DNA of 64,000 nucleotides, taken from positions 1-64,000 of the forward strand of contig WBMZ01003087.1 in the NCBI GenBank assembly GCA_013400975.1, given 5' to 3'. A model generated the notes under the pieces. That model searched no databases. It saw only the letters and a list, made by a program, of their open reading frames with translations, and was not told the DNA's origin. The DNA comes from Atrichornis clamosus (lineage: Eukaryota; Chordata; Aves; Passeriformes; Menuridae). Positions 49,269 through 61,180 of the stretch are shown here, piece after piece. Position numbers and translations under genes: made by a program. The stretch's first letter is position 1. Each line of letters begins with the position of its first letter.

Positions 49269-50610
49269 TAGGGATAAGTGTTTCCTTATCTTTAGGTCAA
49301 TGTTCTTGTAGAAAGATCCTTGTAGAAAGTTTCATGCTCTCTGAGTGGTAGAGGAAGGAGGAGGTGGGTTCATGCCATGCACAGGTTGTGTGCCTGTCCA
49401 GGGATTTAGCTGTCAAAAACAGAAACATCAAGGAATGGAGCAGCCCCAGCCCAGGCTCAAGGCTGTCCAACCCATGTCTCCCTGACAGACAGGAGACGTC
49501 CTAGCCCAACCATGTCACCAACCCCACTGCAATGAAGGCCACCACCAGTGTCTTCCCTGCTGTGCCTTGGGCATTAGGGCTGGTGCCAGGAACCCCTGTG
49601 TAGCCCAGCCCTTGGCTACCTGGGGAAAAAGGATGCATGGGTTTGCCATGGCTGGAGGGGACTCCCAGCTCCCTGTAAGACCAAACAGGGTATAGGCTGG
49701 GGCTCTCTGTCCTGTAGCAATGACAGATCTCTGTGTGGCTGTTGGAGAACGGAGACAACAGGAGCTTTCCATGGTCTGGTCACATCCCTGTTCAGCTGTC
49801 TGGCTGTAATAGACAGGAGCAGCATCAGAGGAGGAGCAGCCACCTGCCACCACCATGGACGGCCCCTGGCACCCCTCCCCTGCCCTCCCCTCTCAGCTCT
49901 TGGTCACCTGGCTTCTCGTCTGCCAGTCTGGTCTGGAGCAGCCCTTCCACACCCACACTGGGCCATCCACACTACCAACACACCCTGGGAGACGGCCACT
50001 GCCAATGTTCTGTCTACTGTGACACATCACCAGGGCTGGTGCCTGGAATTAGTACTGTATCACTGTGACATGGCTATTATCTTCCACTGCTCAGCCGAGA
50101 AGAAGCAATTAAATAATAAAAATACATAAATAAATTAATTAAAATAGATAGACAACCTCTGGCAGTATTGAGGTGGAAAATTAGGTAGTTATAGCAGAAC
50201 AGTTATTTAAAGAACAGGATCCCAGCAAAGGTTAAAAAGTAATTAAAAGCAGCAAGTCCTACTCACTGCCCAAGTGTAAAGATTTGTGTGGTACTGGCTG
50301 CTGAGATTTGTGGGTTTGACGACTAAATTCTTGAGGAAAAATGCTTGTCAAGTTGACTGAAGGCAACATTTCACATCTTTTAAATTAAAGACATGTCCAG
50401 GGCCAAACGATGCATCCACAAGTGGCTGATGGTGCTGAGCATGGAACAGAGTGAACTGCAAGACTCACATATTTCTTTCCCTGAAACAAACCCAGGTATT
50501 TTGCCAGAGATTGTCCTGTGCTACACATTTCAGTTGGAGATGAGAATGAAATTCAGGAATTAGTTCCTTTCTGCTTGGTTCACTGCAGGCTGCTAAATAC
50601 AGTCTCTTAA
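49269..50610. other. GC-rich then AT-rich unique DNA, no gene seen
   Basis: The segment from about 49430 to 50070 is GC-rich with frames of about 75-113 codons on both strands, none recognised. The phrase GGGCTGGTGCC recurs at about 49577 and 50033, hinting at an older duplication or decayed element. From 50100 the sequence becomes AT-rich with AAAT/AATT runs. Confidence 0.45.
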
Positions 50611-50876
50611 TTGACAGGACCAGAGGCAAATGGGCACAAACTGAAATGCATGAGGTTCCCTCTGAACACCAGGAAACACTTTTTTTACTGAGAGTGAGAA
50701 CTGGCATGGTTTACCCAGGGAGGCTGTGCAATCTGTAACCTTGGAGGTATTCAAAAGCCACCTGGACATGGTCCTGGGCAACCGGCTCTGAGTGGCCCTG
50801 CTGGAGCTCAGGGGTTGGACCAAATCACCTCCAGAGGTCCTGTCCAGGCTCAGTCCTTTGGTGAGTCTGTGATTGA
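50611..50876 (+). mobile_element. CR1 LINE, 3' fragment (different subfamily)
   Basis: A 5'-truncated CR1 copy. Recognisable blocks include GACAGGACCAGAGGCAAATG, GGTTCCCTCTGAACACCAGG, TATTCAAAAGCCACCTGGAC, ATGGTCCTGGGCAACCGGCT and GGGGTTGGACCAAATCACCT, ending near TGAGTCTGTGATTGAG. The 3' block (ATGGTCCTGGGCAACCGGCTCT...) differs from that of the 22.8 kb copy, so it belongs to another CR1 subfamily. The terminal octamers are eroded. Confidence 0.93.
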
Positions 50877-53800
50877 GGCACCAGCCAGCCCAGCAATTGA
50901 CTGATACAGTTGGTTTTGTGATTCCGCAGCTCGAGGGATCACAGTGAGCAGTCAGGGACCACATCCTCTGTGTGCAAACTCTGACCCTCCTTTGGAGACC
51001 ACCAAAAGCACAGGTAGTTTACAGCAATCAGATCATCAGACTACAATTTTCCAGGCAGTGGACCTGTCGGCTGGGCAGTCTTCATCCGGACAAAATTAAG
51101 ATCCCAAAAGACTCACTAGTCCTATATATTTTGAACTTAACCCAAGAAAGTTGTCTAAGGCAGCTCATCTGCTGCCTTCAGCAGCCATATTGCCCTTGAG
51201 GAAAGCAGGTGTTTTCTAGACATCCGTAAAGCTTCTGGGATGAGAACCAGGCTGAGCAGCTCTCCACAGTTCATTACCCATTTCTGTGCCTGGGTGAGAA
51301 AGAAGGTGCTGATATGTTGTAATCCCCCAGCATTTTGTACTTTCTTTGCATTCAGTCCTTGCAGAGATAAGTGGGTTCACAGGGTGCAAAGCAGTGATGA
51401 CTCCAGCCTGCAGTGTTTCCAGATGGGATGAGCAGCACTGGTGCTGAAGAACCCTCCTGAGAGCTCCTGCCTGCTTTGCAGACACTGGGATTTCATGGAT
51501 GTCAGCTGTGCTCCAGATAAGCATGTGGACTTTGTGATGCTCTTCTGAATTCAGCACACAAGTCCTGAGCTATTTAAGGCTTTTCTTCACTTCTCATTTC
51601 TCATTTCCTCCTTTTTACCCAGAAATCTTAATTTCTTTGTTAAGATACTGTTTAAATCTCCCGGCAACTAAACCCTGTATGAAAAGGAGTGAGCACACCT
51701 TGCCAGGCTTACATGCTGCAGGAGGTGTGGCAGTTTAGAGATGACAAGTAGTAAATAAATCCTGCCTGCATGGTTTTTTTCAACTTTCTTCTCTATAATG
51801 AATCCTTTGGAAATCAAGCACAGCTGGGACTTGAGTAAGGGATATTTGGCGCCCTATTTAGCAGCTGCATCGTGAAATGTAGTGATAGTCAGACAAGTAA
51901 TTGCATGAAAATGGCACCTAGGTGCTGTAAGTACGTGTTTTCTGTGGGCCTCCTGAGGCATGTGTACCGAGTTTAAGGACCATTTGGGTTTTTTCTCCCT
52001 CTCTCGTTCCTGTAGCTGGGATGTGCTAACCATATTGTGCTCAGATGTCCTGCCTTTCCCACTGCACTGCCAGTTAATGTCTGATTCCAGAAGCTTTGCT
52101 GTTGGCAATGTTTTAATAAGCAGAAAGAGCACAGATTGATTCTCAGGTAACAGGCTGAGCTAGCTGTGCTGGCAGTCAGAGCAAAAAACATGGTATTGAC
52201 TTGAAGACTGAGTGAATTTGGAATAGAAATTGTGGAGGAGGAATAAATGTGGCATACCAGGATGTCACTTTTACACTTTCCAGATGATAACTGCACTCTA
52301 AAGCGGAGAATCTCTGACAGTGACGTCCTCTTTCAAGCATCCAGCATCTATGCCCGTACTTGGTCCTCCTGCAAACCCCCTGTTTTCCCAGCTTTGTCTG
52401 ACTCACACTGTGTATTCTTCACAAAATACACTGTCACAGGCTCTGTTTATGAGCGTTACTCGAGTTTGTTTCCAAGTTAGAATTACTGTTTTATGAGGAG
52501 GTGGCTAGGTGAGGAGAGGAGAACTTTCCACTTGGGCAAGGACATTGGAAAATACTCACTGGGGATAAAAGTTGAAGGCTAAGCAGCACATGTCTGACTG
52601 TGCTGCATAAAAAGGTGCCTGGAAACTCTCTTCTTGCCTCTCACTGCAACGTCTTTCAGATCATCCATGAAATCATCATCCAAAAGAAGTTTATTTCATC
52701 ACTTTCTGCTACACCACTGACCAGAGTATTTATTCCTAGAAAATTAGTAGACCACCTGGAATCTCAATTGCCTGAGATATTTGGGATATCACCACATGGT
52801 ATCATAGAGGGAACAGATGCCTTCTGGATGGCCAGCCCATATCTGGGTGTGTGTCCTTGTACACAGGAAGGAAGAAAGGAAGGGGAACAAAGGCTATAGG
52901 TAGCTAGTGTCCTTTTGGTGGCAGGATCAGTCCCTGATGGAAGGCCCTGTGGCACTGAAATATCTAATTTATTTTCAGGAAAGGGTGAAAAAAGGATTAG
53001 AAGCGGGAAATCAGGCTTTTTACTTTTCTGGAAGAGGGAGGCAGTTTGATAATAAGCTGCCTTCCCGTCAGCAGCTCAGGGTGATGTACTTCCAAGAGCC
53101 ACGACCCTCAGGACAACACCCTTGGCAGGTGTGGCCGACCCTCTAAAAATCTTGTTAGAGTGTGAAAACGAATGTCTGTGAGTGAAGGATGTTAAAGCCT
53201 CTTTCAGAGGGAGCTGACCCTGCAGGCAGGGATGTTTCACAAGCTGCCCTGCACCAGGAGACTTCTCTCCTCAGGAGAAAGACACACACCCCTGTGTCCA
53301 GCTCACCTGCTCCCACAAGCAACTCCTCTCTTCCAGAACTCCAAAGATTTGTCAAAACAAGTGTGTCTAAAAGACATCAAATCATTATTTTATCAGGCCA
53401 CATTTGGCACCAAAGATCCAAATCAAGCCTAAGTAAAAATCTTTAGCAATATGTGAATCGGGGTAAAGTCAACAGCACAGTGAAAGCAGTCATTTGTTTG
53501 CCTCTAAAAAGTGTGTTTGCAGCCTGATTATAATAGTCCTGGAGAACCTGAATATGAAAACAACTATAAAGAAAGCTCCAAATATCACATTCCACTCTTC
53601 AGACCTTGTGTAACATAAACTGAATAAAAGTTCCTAATGGAAAAAAGGTAAATGTATTATTTTTAAAATTTATTTTAATGGTAACTGTGGTGTTATTAAT
53701 AATATATGTAGGGAGTTATTTTCAGCTATGTCCCTAGATCCAGTGAAATAATTGCATGCTCCAGGACAGCAGTAACAGGATGAGGAACCACATATATCTT

Positions 53801-55818
53801 AGTGACCAGTTCTATAAATATGCTGCTAAAAATTAGTAACCATTGTCATAGCTGGCTCAAGAGAGACTTGTTAACTAATTATAGATCAAGCTGTGCATTA
53901 AAATTAAACCCATTTGCAAGATATTGCAGCAAATGTAATGTTCCCAAGAGATATTAGATTGGACAGTCTTGGAACCTCAAGTGACTGCATAACCTCTGCA
54001 GTTTGGTCAGTGCAAAAACAATTCAAACATTACTTGAATGTTATGGAGGAACTAGGTAAAAATGCTACCTGGGATGGGTCGTTCCTTGAATTTCTTGACC
54101 TGAAGACCCTATGGAAGATGTGCTAACCACAACACAAGTTGCCCCAGTAAGCTACTCAGACATTGGCAGGTTTGGGCTATTGCTGTGTGTTTTTGTGTTT
54201 TACAGTATGTGCGTGGGGGGATCTCGGTCCATGATTAGCAGCCTTGCCACCCATAAAACACACAGAATAACACCATATGCATTCTGGTCCTCAAAGTTGC
54301 ATTTCAGGAATGTGAAGTTTATTTCCTGATTTAATACTGTCACAGTCAAGCATGGGTCTAATAAGAAGATTTCATGAGTATTTTAAAATTGTGGATAACC
54401 TGAGAAAGAGAAGAAAGTATATTGGCATGCTTTCACATAAATCATAGACAGAATTTCCAGGAATTTATCCTGGAATAAACTGAGGGCTCAGTGGCTGACA
54501 AAGGTTACAGCCCAGTGGGTACACACAGGGAATCTTTATCATTTTGAGCTGCATCTTGATCACTGAAAAGATTTTTAAAAAAGAAGAAAAAAGCAATACA
54601 CAGTGCAGCCCTGAACATCAAAAAGACCAAGCAGGTTGCTTGGAGAGGAGTGGGGTTCTTTCACCTGCCTGATATCTTTGCTCTGGCTCAAATAATATTA
54701 ATATTTTAGTATATTGACTGCTGCATACATTTCTGAAGCAACATCTTTTAAAAAACAAGCCATGCAATACAGAGATGAACCTGGATGATGGCTGGTTGAG
54801 ATCACCTGCAAGAGACAACATTGTAAATTAATGGACAAAACTATGGACTGAAGCCAAGCCTTCTCTCTCTCTCTCTCTCTCTTTTTTTTTTTTAATTTGG
54901 ATTAAATTTTCCATTTGCCAATATAGAACAGAGCATCTGGTTGCAAAGAAGCTGGTAGCTGGACTGCAGCATTCAATTACAACTAATCTGCATCACCAGA
55001 TACTTTTAATGTGCCTGGAAACTATTTTGATCCAGGAGTAATTGGTTTATTGCACGCATTTACAGGTACACAAAGAAAAAAAAATTGTGACTGAGCTAAA
55101 ATTCAGCTCATTATTTGCTATTGTGCCATTAATTATTGATCAGATTCTTCAGACACTGAACAATTTAAATCTGCCGCGAGTAGCAGTTATTCTTCTGAAC
55201 ATGTTGGAAACTGTTCTATGAGAGATGAAACCTTAAAATGTAGAGTAATAGCACAGCCCAGTGGCTTATCAAAGAATAAACCACCACCTAGAGATCTACT
55301 GATCTAAGCAATTTAATGTATTTTATCCAAAAGTCTGGAAAATGTGAAAATTGGAAGTTATTCTAGGGTCAGGTAGAACTGAATTCTTTACTTGAATCTC
55401 TTTTCCTTACCCAAAATTATTCTGAAAATCTGCTTTCAGCTATGCTGGCTACAAAGTGCATTGTCACACTCATGTCACTTTATGTAGAATTCTTTAAGAC
55501 AGTTATTCAAAACTATATTTAGAATAATATTTTCATTTAGAATAATTAATGCTCTAAATTATGTTATTGTTATAATTCTATTGTTGTAAAAATTATTCTT
55601 TAACTCATTATTCCCTTTCATACTTGCTTGGATCTGCTTTTATTTTCATTACAACTTGCATATATCCAAGCAGTCATCTGAAATCTATTGACACTGGCTT
55701 ACATCCACCTATTTATCCTAAGAAATAGTTGGTGGCTGACAAAAACACCCCTCCACCCCAAATTAGTCTTGGACTAGAGGAAAGGAGCGGCTTTTTGTGG
55801 CTGCATGGGCACCAGCTC
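50877..55818. other. Unique AT-rich DNA, no gene seen
   Basis: No gene recognised. From about 54980 to 55240 lies a non-repetitive segment with TAATTATT, GTAATTGG and a GCCGCGAG word that keeps two CpGs; it could be a conserved regulatory element. The CT/T tract is listed separately. Remaining open frames are short. Confidence 0.5.
54862..54893. repeat. (CT)n microsatellite followed by T run
   Basis: About ten CT units run directly into eleven or twelve T residues. Confidence 0.85.
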
Positions 55819-55855
55819 GGGATTGGGCTGGGGTTGGGGTTGTGTTAGGGCTGGG
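55819..55855 (+). other. G-quadruplex motif
   Basis: Six G-runs of three or four (starting at 55819, 55825, 55830, 55836, 55848 and 55853). The first four are separated by loops of 2-3 bases, so the canonical G3N1-7 pattern is met. Several alternative quartets are possible. It sits at the start of a locally GC-rich stretch (about 55785-56060) that contains no recognised gene. Confidence 0.75.
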
Positions 55856-57613
55856 ATGGCACCTTGTAGCACCAGTTTCAGCTGGGCAAAGCAGGAGGGG
55901 TGGTGGCCTGGGAGGATGTTGTGTGCCCATTTCTCATCCTGTTAGGAAGATGGGATGCATTTAAGGATGCCCTGGGATATGGCCATGGAAGGGCTCTCTA
56001 GTTCCTCATAATCACTGGCTGGGCCAGTCCAGGGAGAAGGATGCAAGCAGGGCTGTTGGACACCTGAGAACGGAGCTTATGCACGTTAATACATGGAGAA
56101 GACAAATATCTGTCCAAGTCACCAGGAAATAAAATGGAAAGTTCTCTGCCTTAGTATGTGTGCCCTATTTAAACAGAAATATCTTCATATAGGAAGCACT
56201 GCTCTTTGTCCTGGGGTGAAGTAGTGACCCCATCCCTTCACGGGCAACACAGCTTGTCACAAAACCTGCACAGAGTCCACATCTGGAATACGGATATGAC
56301 AGCTGGGAGGGAGGGGATGGGAACCCCTATAGTCCGTGAAAACTTTTGAAAGGAAAAAGTAGTGCTCAAAGAAGATAAAAAACCCTGACAAAGAGGTGGC
56401 AAATGAAAAACAATGAACAAAGCCTTTAAGGGGTGCCACTTGAACCAGAAGGGCCAGGGTCAAAGCGCCTGTGTTGATAGTGTAGCAAGCACGAGTTCCC
56501 AGCAACATAGATTTCTCTCTATTGACTAGAGGAAACAATCCACCTGTCCTAGATAATTCCCTAAATTAATTCTACCACAAGATGCTACAGATAAGAGGTG
56601 ACCTTGCACACTGAGTCAGTTTGTTAAGCAGGGTATAGCTGACATAGCCAAGTCCTGCACACCACAAGTCTCTGAATCTGAATCTTAGCATTGTGTGTGG
56701 TTTAAATACACAAATTCAAGTTTCCATCATTGCCAGCAAAGAATGGGATTAAAATAATAATTATTAATACAGCTATTAAAAAAAAAAAGGAGACTCGAAC
56801 TCTGAGCTGTATTTAGTACTTTTAAATTTCTGTACAGCCCCAGAGATAAATAAATGTAATCTGCTGGCATTTTGACCAGCAAGAAAATAAAGGTGCAGCT
56901 CATTAACAAAGTCCCTGGGGATTTAAGGATGCTTGGAGAGACAGACCCAGGCAAAGGAGAAGCTCAGCACTACTCTGGGCTCTAGGTGCTGATGATTGCA
57001 AGCAGCGTTGCTTTCACAAGACGTAGTCTGAAGTCCACATAGCACTGTAACTCTGGAGGAGTGATATTACCTCTAGGTTGTGGCATGGTGCTAGCAAAAG
57101 AAGTCTCAGCTGGCCATTATGCATGAGAAAGTCCCAGGCAGTGACCCAGCAGCTGGAGAAATGAATAGTGTGGTTCCCCGTAGTACTGCTCAAGTTACAG
57201 TCAAGTGTCAAAAATGACTAAATTTGGTGGGTAGGCCTTGCTGCTTGAATTACCATACTCCAGGAGGTTGCAATGACACTACTGTACTGCCAAAAACTTC
57301 CCCAGACCCAGTATGGCTTAGCAGAGCATCCTTGCAAAAGGATGCATTCTTCTTTCACTTATTTTCTCTCAGACCCAATCCAGTATTTGTTGCCAGAGGA
57401 TCTCTTGCCTGCATGTCCTCTGGATGACAGAGAAGCCACATCAAAAACAGAAGAAAGTCCACCACTGTGGCACCCAGATCCATGGAGATGCTTCCCAGCA
57501 GGCTTTGTCCTGTCTTAAGCATTTTCCTGTTGACCAGCTGTGAGCAAAAGGAAACTGAGTAGGATAATTTTGTATGGCTCCCTGATCAGCAAATCAGCAA
57601 TCACCAGCTCTCA
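55856..57613. other. Unique DNA, no gene seen
   Basis: No gene or recognisable repeat between the G-rich motif and the pyrimidine tract. A twelve-base A run lies near 56777-56788. Open frames are under 95 codons and unassigned. Confidence 0.5.
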
Positions 57614-57748
57614 TTTTCTTTCTTTCTCTCTTTCTTTTTCTCTTTCTCTTTCTCTTTTTCTTTCTCTCTCTCTTTCACTCTTTCTCTCTTTCTCTCTTTC
57701 CCTCTTTCTCTCTTTTTCTCTCTTTCACTCTTTCTCTCTTTCCTTCCT
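57614..57748 (+). repeat. Polypyrimidine (CTTT/CT) tract with 50-base sub-repeat
   Basis: About 135 bases of almost pure C/T on the plus strand with only two A residues. A block starting TCTTTCACTCTTTCTCTCTT occurs at 57671 and again at 57721, giving an internal period of exactly 50 bases. Such tracts stall polymerases, and this one lies just before the assembly gap. Confidence 0.9.
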
Positions 57749-57790
57749 GTAAGCTGTTTCCATTGTCGTAGTTTTGCAAGGCCTGTTTTT

Positions 57791-57822
57791 NNNNNNNNNN
57801 NNNNNNNNNNNNNNNNNNNNNN
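57791..57822. other. Assembly gap (32 N)
   Basis: A run of 32 undetermined bases. It lies between the polypyrimidine tract and the LTR and hides the first bases of that LTR. The true gap length may differ. Confidence 0.98.
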
Positions 57823-58780
57823 AGGAGTGGCTTCTGTGAGAAGCTGCTAGAAGCCCCACCATCATGTCCTGCAGGGCCAATCTCGGGCTGGCTGCAAAGA
57901 TGGACATGCCTCTAGCCAAATAGAAATAGTGGTAACACCTCTGTGATAACAGATTTAAGAAGGAATTCAAAACAATCCTGGTGGAGCAGTTTTAATTCCA
58001 GCCAGGGAAGAGGAGAAGAGTGAGAAGATGTGAGCAGAAAACAACATGGAGGCACCCAGGCCAGGTTGGAAGGAGTGGGAGCAGGTACATGAGCTGGAGC
58101 CGAGATTCCTCTGCAGCTGGTGGTGAAGGCCATGGTGAAGCAGCTGTGCCCCTGCAGCCCATGGAGGCCCACGGGAGTGCAGAGATCCACCTGAAGCCGT
58201 GGAGGACCCCATGCCAGAGCAGGTGGATACTTGGAAGGAGACTGCACCCTGTGGGGAGTGACCCACACCACAGCAGCTTGGGGCGACTGCTGCCTGTAGG
58301 GATGGACTCACATTGCAGCAGCTCACAGAGGGCTGCTGCTCGTGAGATGGACTCACGTGGGAGAAGTTCCTGGAGAACTGTCTCCCAGAAGGGACCCCAC
58401 CATCCAGCAGGGTAAGATGACTCCAATACTTGAACTGAGGAAGAAGCCACAGATGATGAATTGACCCAAAACCCCCATTCTCTTGTGTCCCTGCGCCATT
58501 TGGGTAGGAGGTGAAGCTGGGAGGAGGGAGTGCGGAGAGAGAAGGTGTTCTCCAAAAGCTCATTTTACTTCTCATTATCCTGGTCTATTTCTGTTAGTGT
58601 AATAAATTTACTTTCATATCTTTAAGTAGCCTGCCTGTCTTAGCCTGTGATTTTTCTCGGGTCGTTATCTCTACTCATGAATGCTTTGAATTTTTTTTTC
58701 TCCCCTCTGTCCAGCTGTGGGGGGAGTGAGCGGGTGGTTTCCATGGGTGCCTGGCCTCCAGCCAGGCTCAAACCACAACA
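57823..58780 (+). mobile_element. ERVL-type solo LTR, about 1 kb
   Basis: The sequence follows the layout of the abundant avian ERVL LTRs. The GAAGCTGCTAGAAGCC and CTCTGTGATAACAGATTTAAG blocks come first (the latter a degenerate TATA region). A long GC-rich part follows with repeated phrases of the GGA(C/T)TCACGTGGGAGAAG and CCCATGGAGG type, then AATAAA at 58601-58606. The terminus GCCAGGCTCAAACCACAACA ends at 58780 with CA. The 5' TG end lies in or next to the gap. No retroviral coding region follows or precedes it, so it is a solo LTR left by recombination, or the internal part was lost. The 202-codon minus-strand frame (58575 to 57967) is a by-product of the repeat. Confidence 0.88.
58601..58606 (+). 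terminator. LTR polyadenylation signal AATAAA
   Basis: AATAAA inside the ERVL LTR, 174 bases before its 3' end, placing the R/U5 boundary shortly downstream. It could act as a transcription end for plus-strand readthrough transcripts. Confidence 0.7.
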
Positions 58781-60304
58781 CTTTTATTTATGATTAATTC
58801 ATTACAAGTTGTCACTAAAGCATCGCCATATGTTGTCCCTTGTCTTATGAGGACCGTTGCCTGAAGGTCTTTTTTTACAAAATAAGTGCCTAACTTTAGC
58901 ATTTGCCATAGTTTCTTGAAGAATGTCGTGATTTCTGATGGAGAGCATGTGATACAGGAAATTGCAGATCCCAGAAGCCTTTTCTACTGAGGAAAAAGAG
59001 CAGGATGTCCTTCAAATTACAGTTCAGCTTCTCGGAGATTTAATTCCAACCCTTCTTTTTTTGTTCTTTTTCTCTTTACCCGGTCACTTATCACTGGAAG
59101 GAAGACTGTTTCATTCTACTCCTTGTCTCATCCCTCATGAACTTTGTCTTTTCCATGCGTATATTACCTTCGATTTTTGCCTTCCTCTCTCAGCATCTGA
59201 ATTTATACAATTTAGGGCTTGTAATGGTTTCAGACAGATAAAATATGTCACTCAGGAATGGCTTGGACTGTACTTGATGTGTTTGCTTTCCTCACTCAGA
59301 AGGTAAAAAGTTTCAATAAAATGATGTCTTTTTTGTCTAATTTCCTGCTTTGACTTGGTCTTTTCACTCTCCTTGAAAGCAGAGTGAGTAAGTACTTGGG
59401 GACTATGTAATTCACTTATAATTGAAACAATAGACCATAAAGGCTCCTTGAGAGCAATTACATCTATCGAGCCAATGAGTCAGTTGTGCATTTGCACTAA
59501 GTCCAAGCAGTAAAATATATTTATGATTTTTTTTTAATGAAAGTTACTGCTTGCTTAGTCTTTGGAGGCAGCACAATGCATCATGAGACAGGGAGGCTTA
59601 AATGTGAATCTTCATGAGCAGTGTGCGTGACTTACCATGAAAAAGGAGTGCAATATGCTCTGTCTGGGCATGCTGCATCCAACCAAAGAGTTAGTGTGTG
59701 ATTAAATGCAGTCTGAAACATAATGGTTAATCTAAGAAAACTAAAGTAAAAGCTAAAGAAAATTTGACAGCATGGTGCTTAAGACTAGATAGTGAGAAGG
59801 GGATAAACTTGTATATTACTAAAATTAGAAGTGCCTCAATTCCTTTGTTTGCTTTTATCTTCAACCACAACCTAGACTGACTCTGCTGACAAGCCTAGTT
59901 GAGGGCAGAAAAAAGCAATTAGACTGCATTAAGTCACCCGTCCAAGGGGGATTCTGGGCAAATCAAATCCTGTGCAAGACACTGGACTACAAATGAAGTA
60001 GCCTGGGATCAGCTACTAACTGTGTCAGAAATACAGCTGCGTGTATGATGCTGGGATCCAGCTGTGCCTGTGCCCCGTAACCCTCTGTGATCCTGGGCAA
60101 GCTATTTAGTGGGGTACCAACACCCAAACGATGGCCTCCATAAAACGGAGAGCAAAGTGCTCTTCACCTTTTCCTTCTGCATTTTTTTGGGTGATCAGTA
60201 GGGCATTTGTGTGATCAGCTGCTTGATTAGGCAGTACAGAGATGGTAAAGTCCAGGAGGGCTTTGTACAAGTGTAGTAGCCCAAACCAGTGATAATATGT
60301 AGGA
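58781..60304. other. Unique AT-rich DNA, no gene seen
   Basis: No gene recognised. A 114-codon plus-strand frame at 58962-59306 is unassigned. The stretch 59440-59660 is non-repetitive and enhancer-like in texture, with no decisive motif. Confidence 0.5.
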
Positions 60305-60610
60305 ATTCATTGAATCATTAAGGTTGAAAAAGACCTCTAAGATCATTGAGTCTGCTGTTAACCCATCACCACCATGCTCACTGCTAAACCACATCCCCAA
60401 GTGCCACATCCACATGCCTATCTAGTACTTCCAGGGATGGTGATTCCACCACTTCCTGCTGTAGCCTGTTCCAGTGCCTGACCATCCTCTCAGTGAAGAA
60501 TTTTTTTCTACAGTCTAATATAAATCACCTGTTATAATCTGATTATAAGAGATGCCTCTGCCTGAACTTAGATGCAAACAAGACCATGTACCGAACTCAG
60601 TAATATGGGT

Positions 60611-60616
60611 TTTATT
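60611..60616 (-). terminator. LTR polyadenylation signal AATAAA
   Basis: AATAAA on the minus strand, about 25 bases before the LTR's 3' end, consistent with a very short U5. Confidence 0.65.
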
Positions 60617-60801
60617 TAACAGTACTTGTAAAGTAGAGAGATAGAAAGAAACAGTAAGCGAGAAAGGGGCAGAGGAGAGAGTGAGAGAGAGTTTAAGCGA
60701 AAGACATCACCACCATGCCGATTCCTGACGTGTCCTGTTGATCCTTCTTCACACTGGTCTTTGGTGGTAGAGGTCCCAGAGTCGTTCTTCTGGAGGTACC
60801 A

Positions 60802-60809
60802 CTTTTATA
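60802..60809 (-). promoter_or_regulatory. LTR TATA box
   Basis: TATAAAAG on the minus strand, about 190 bases before the LTR's AATAAA. It would start transcription leftwards from near 60775 if still active. Confidence 0.65.
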
Positions 60810-61180
60810 CAGCCCAAATCCCAGGTATTCATGGGGTGCAGATATTCCCATAACTTGAGATAGCACGTGCATAAGCACTTGCTTCCTTTCCCACAGTTTG
60901 CCAGGGTGGGAATTTTTGTCTGGTTGCTAACCAATCCTTTACCTCCATTAGGCCTGGAATTAGCTCCTTCCTTCTGTGCTGTCTGTGCTTATCTCAAGTT
61001 CCCTTGTGGTGGCTTATCTTCTGGGGACAGTGTTTTGAGACATGCAACTGCAATCTTTAAGTCCTCACACCACCCTGGCCACTTCCTCTAGTCCTGCCAC
61101 TTGTCACCTGGGAGAAGAGACTCACCCTCCCCCTCTCTACCACCTCCTCTCAGGTAGTTGTGGAGAGAGGAGTATATCCT

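Larger units (their letters stand above)
60587..61076 (-). mobile_element. ERVK-like solo LTR inserted in CR1
   Basis: On the minus strand the element starts near TGTGAGGACTTAAAG (61069; the exact end may lie up to 61076) and ends GAGTTCGGTACA at 60587. In between are TATAAAAG (60802-60809), a C/T-rich R region and AATAAA (60611-60616) close to the end, the order U3-R-U5 of a class II (ERVK/alpha-like) LTR of about 480 bp. It interrupts a CR1 copy. An imperfect duplication GACCA (60582-60586) / GGCCA (61077-61081) may be the target site. No coding region accompanies it, so it is a solo LTR. Confidence 0.82.
60305..61180 (-). mobile_element. CR1 LINE, minus strand, interrupted by an LTR
   Basis: Two CR1 pieces in the same orientation flank the LTR at about 60587-61076. 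The right piece (61180 to about 61077) reads, on the minus strand, through the CR1 blocks CTCCACAACTACCTGAGAGG and TCTTCTCCCAGGTGACAAGT. The left piece (60586 to 60305) continues with ATATTAGACTGTAG, AAAAATTCTTCACTGAGAGG, TGGAACAGGCTACAGCAGG and the CR1 3' end near GGTCTTTTTCAACCTTAATG. The pieces are consecutive in the CR1 consensus, so one CR1 copy was split by the later LTR insertion. The terminal octamers are degenerate. Confidence 0.9.

Noticed and set aside
57967..58575. 202-codon minus-strand open frame, the longest in the window
   Set aside because: It lies entirely inside the ERVL LTR and runs antisense to it. Other frames here are open too, because the LTR is GC-rich and internally repetitive.
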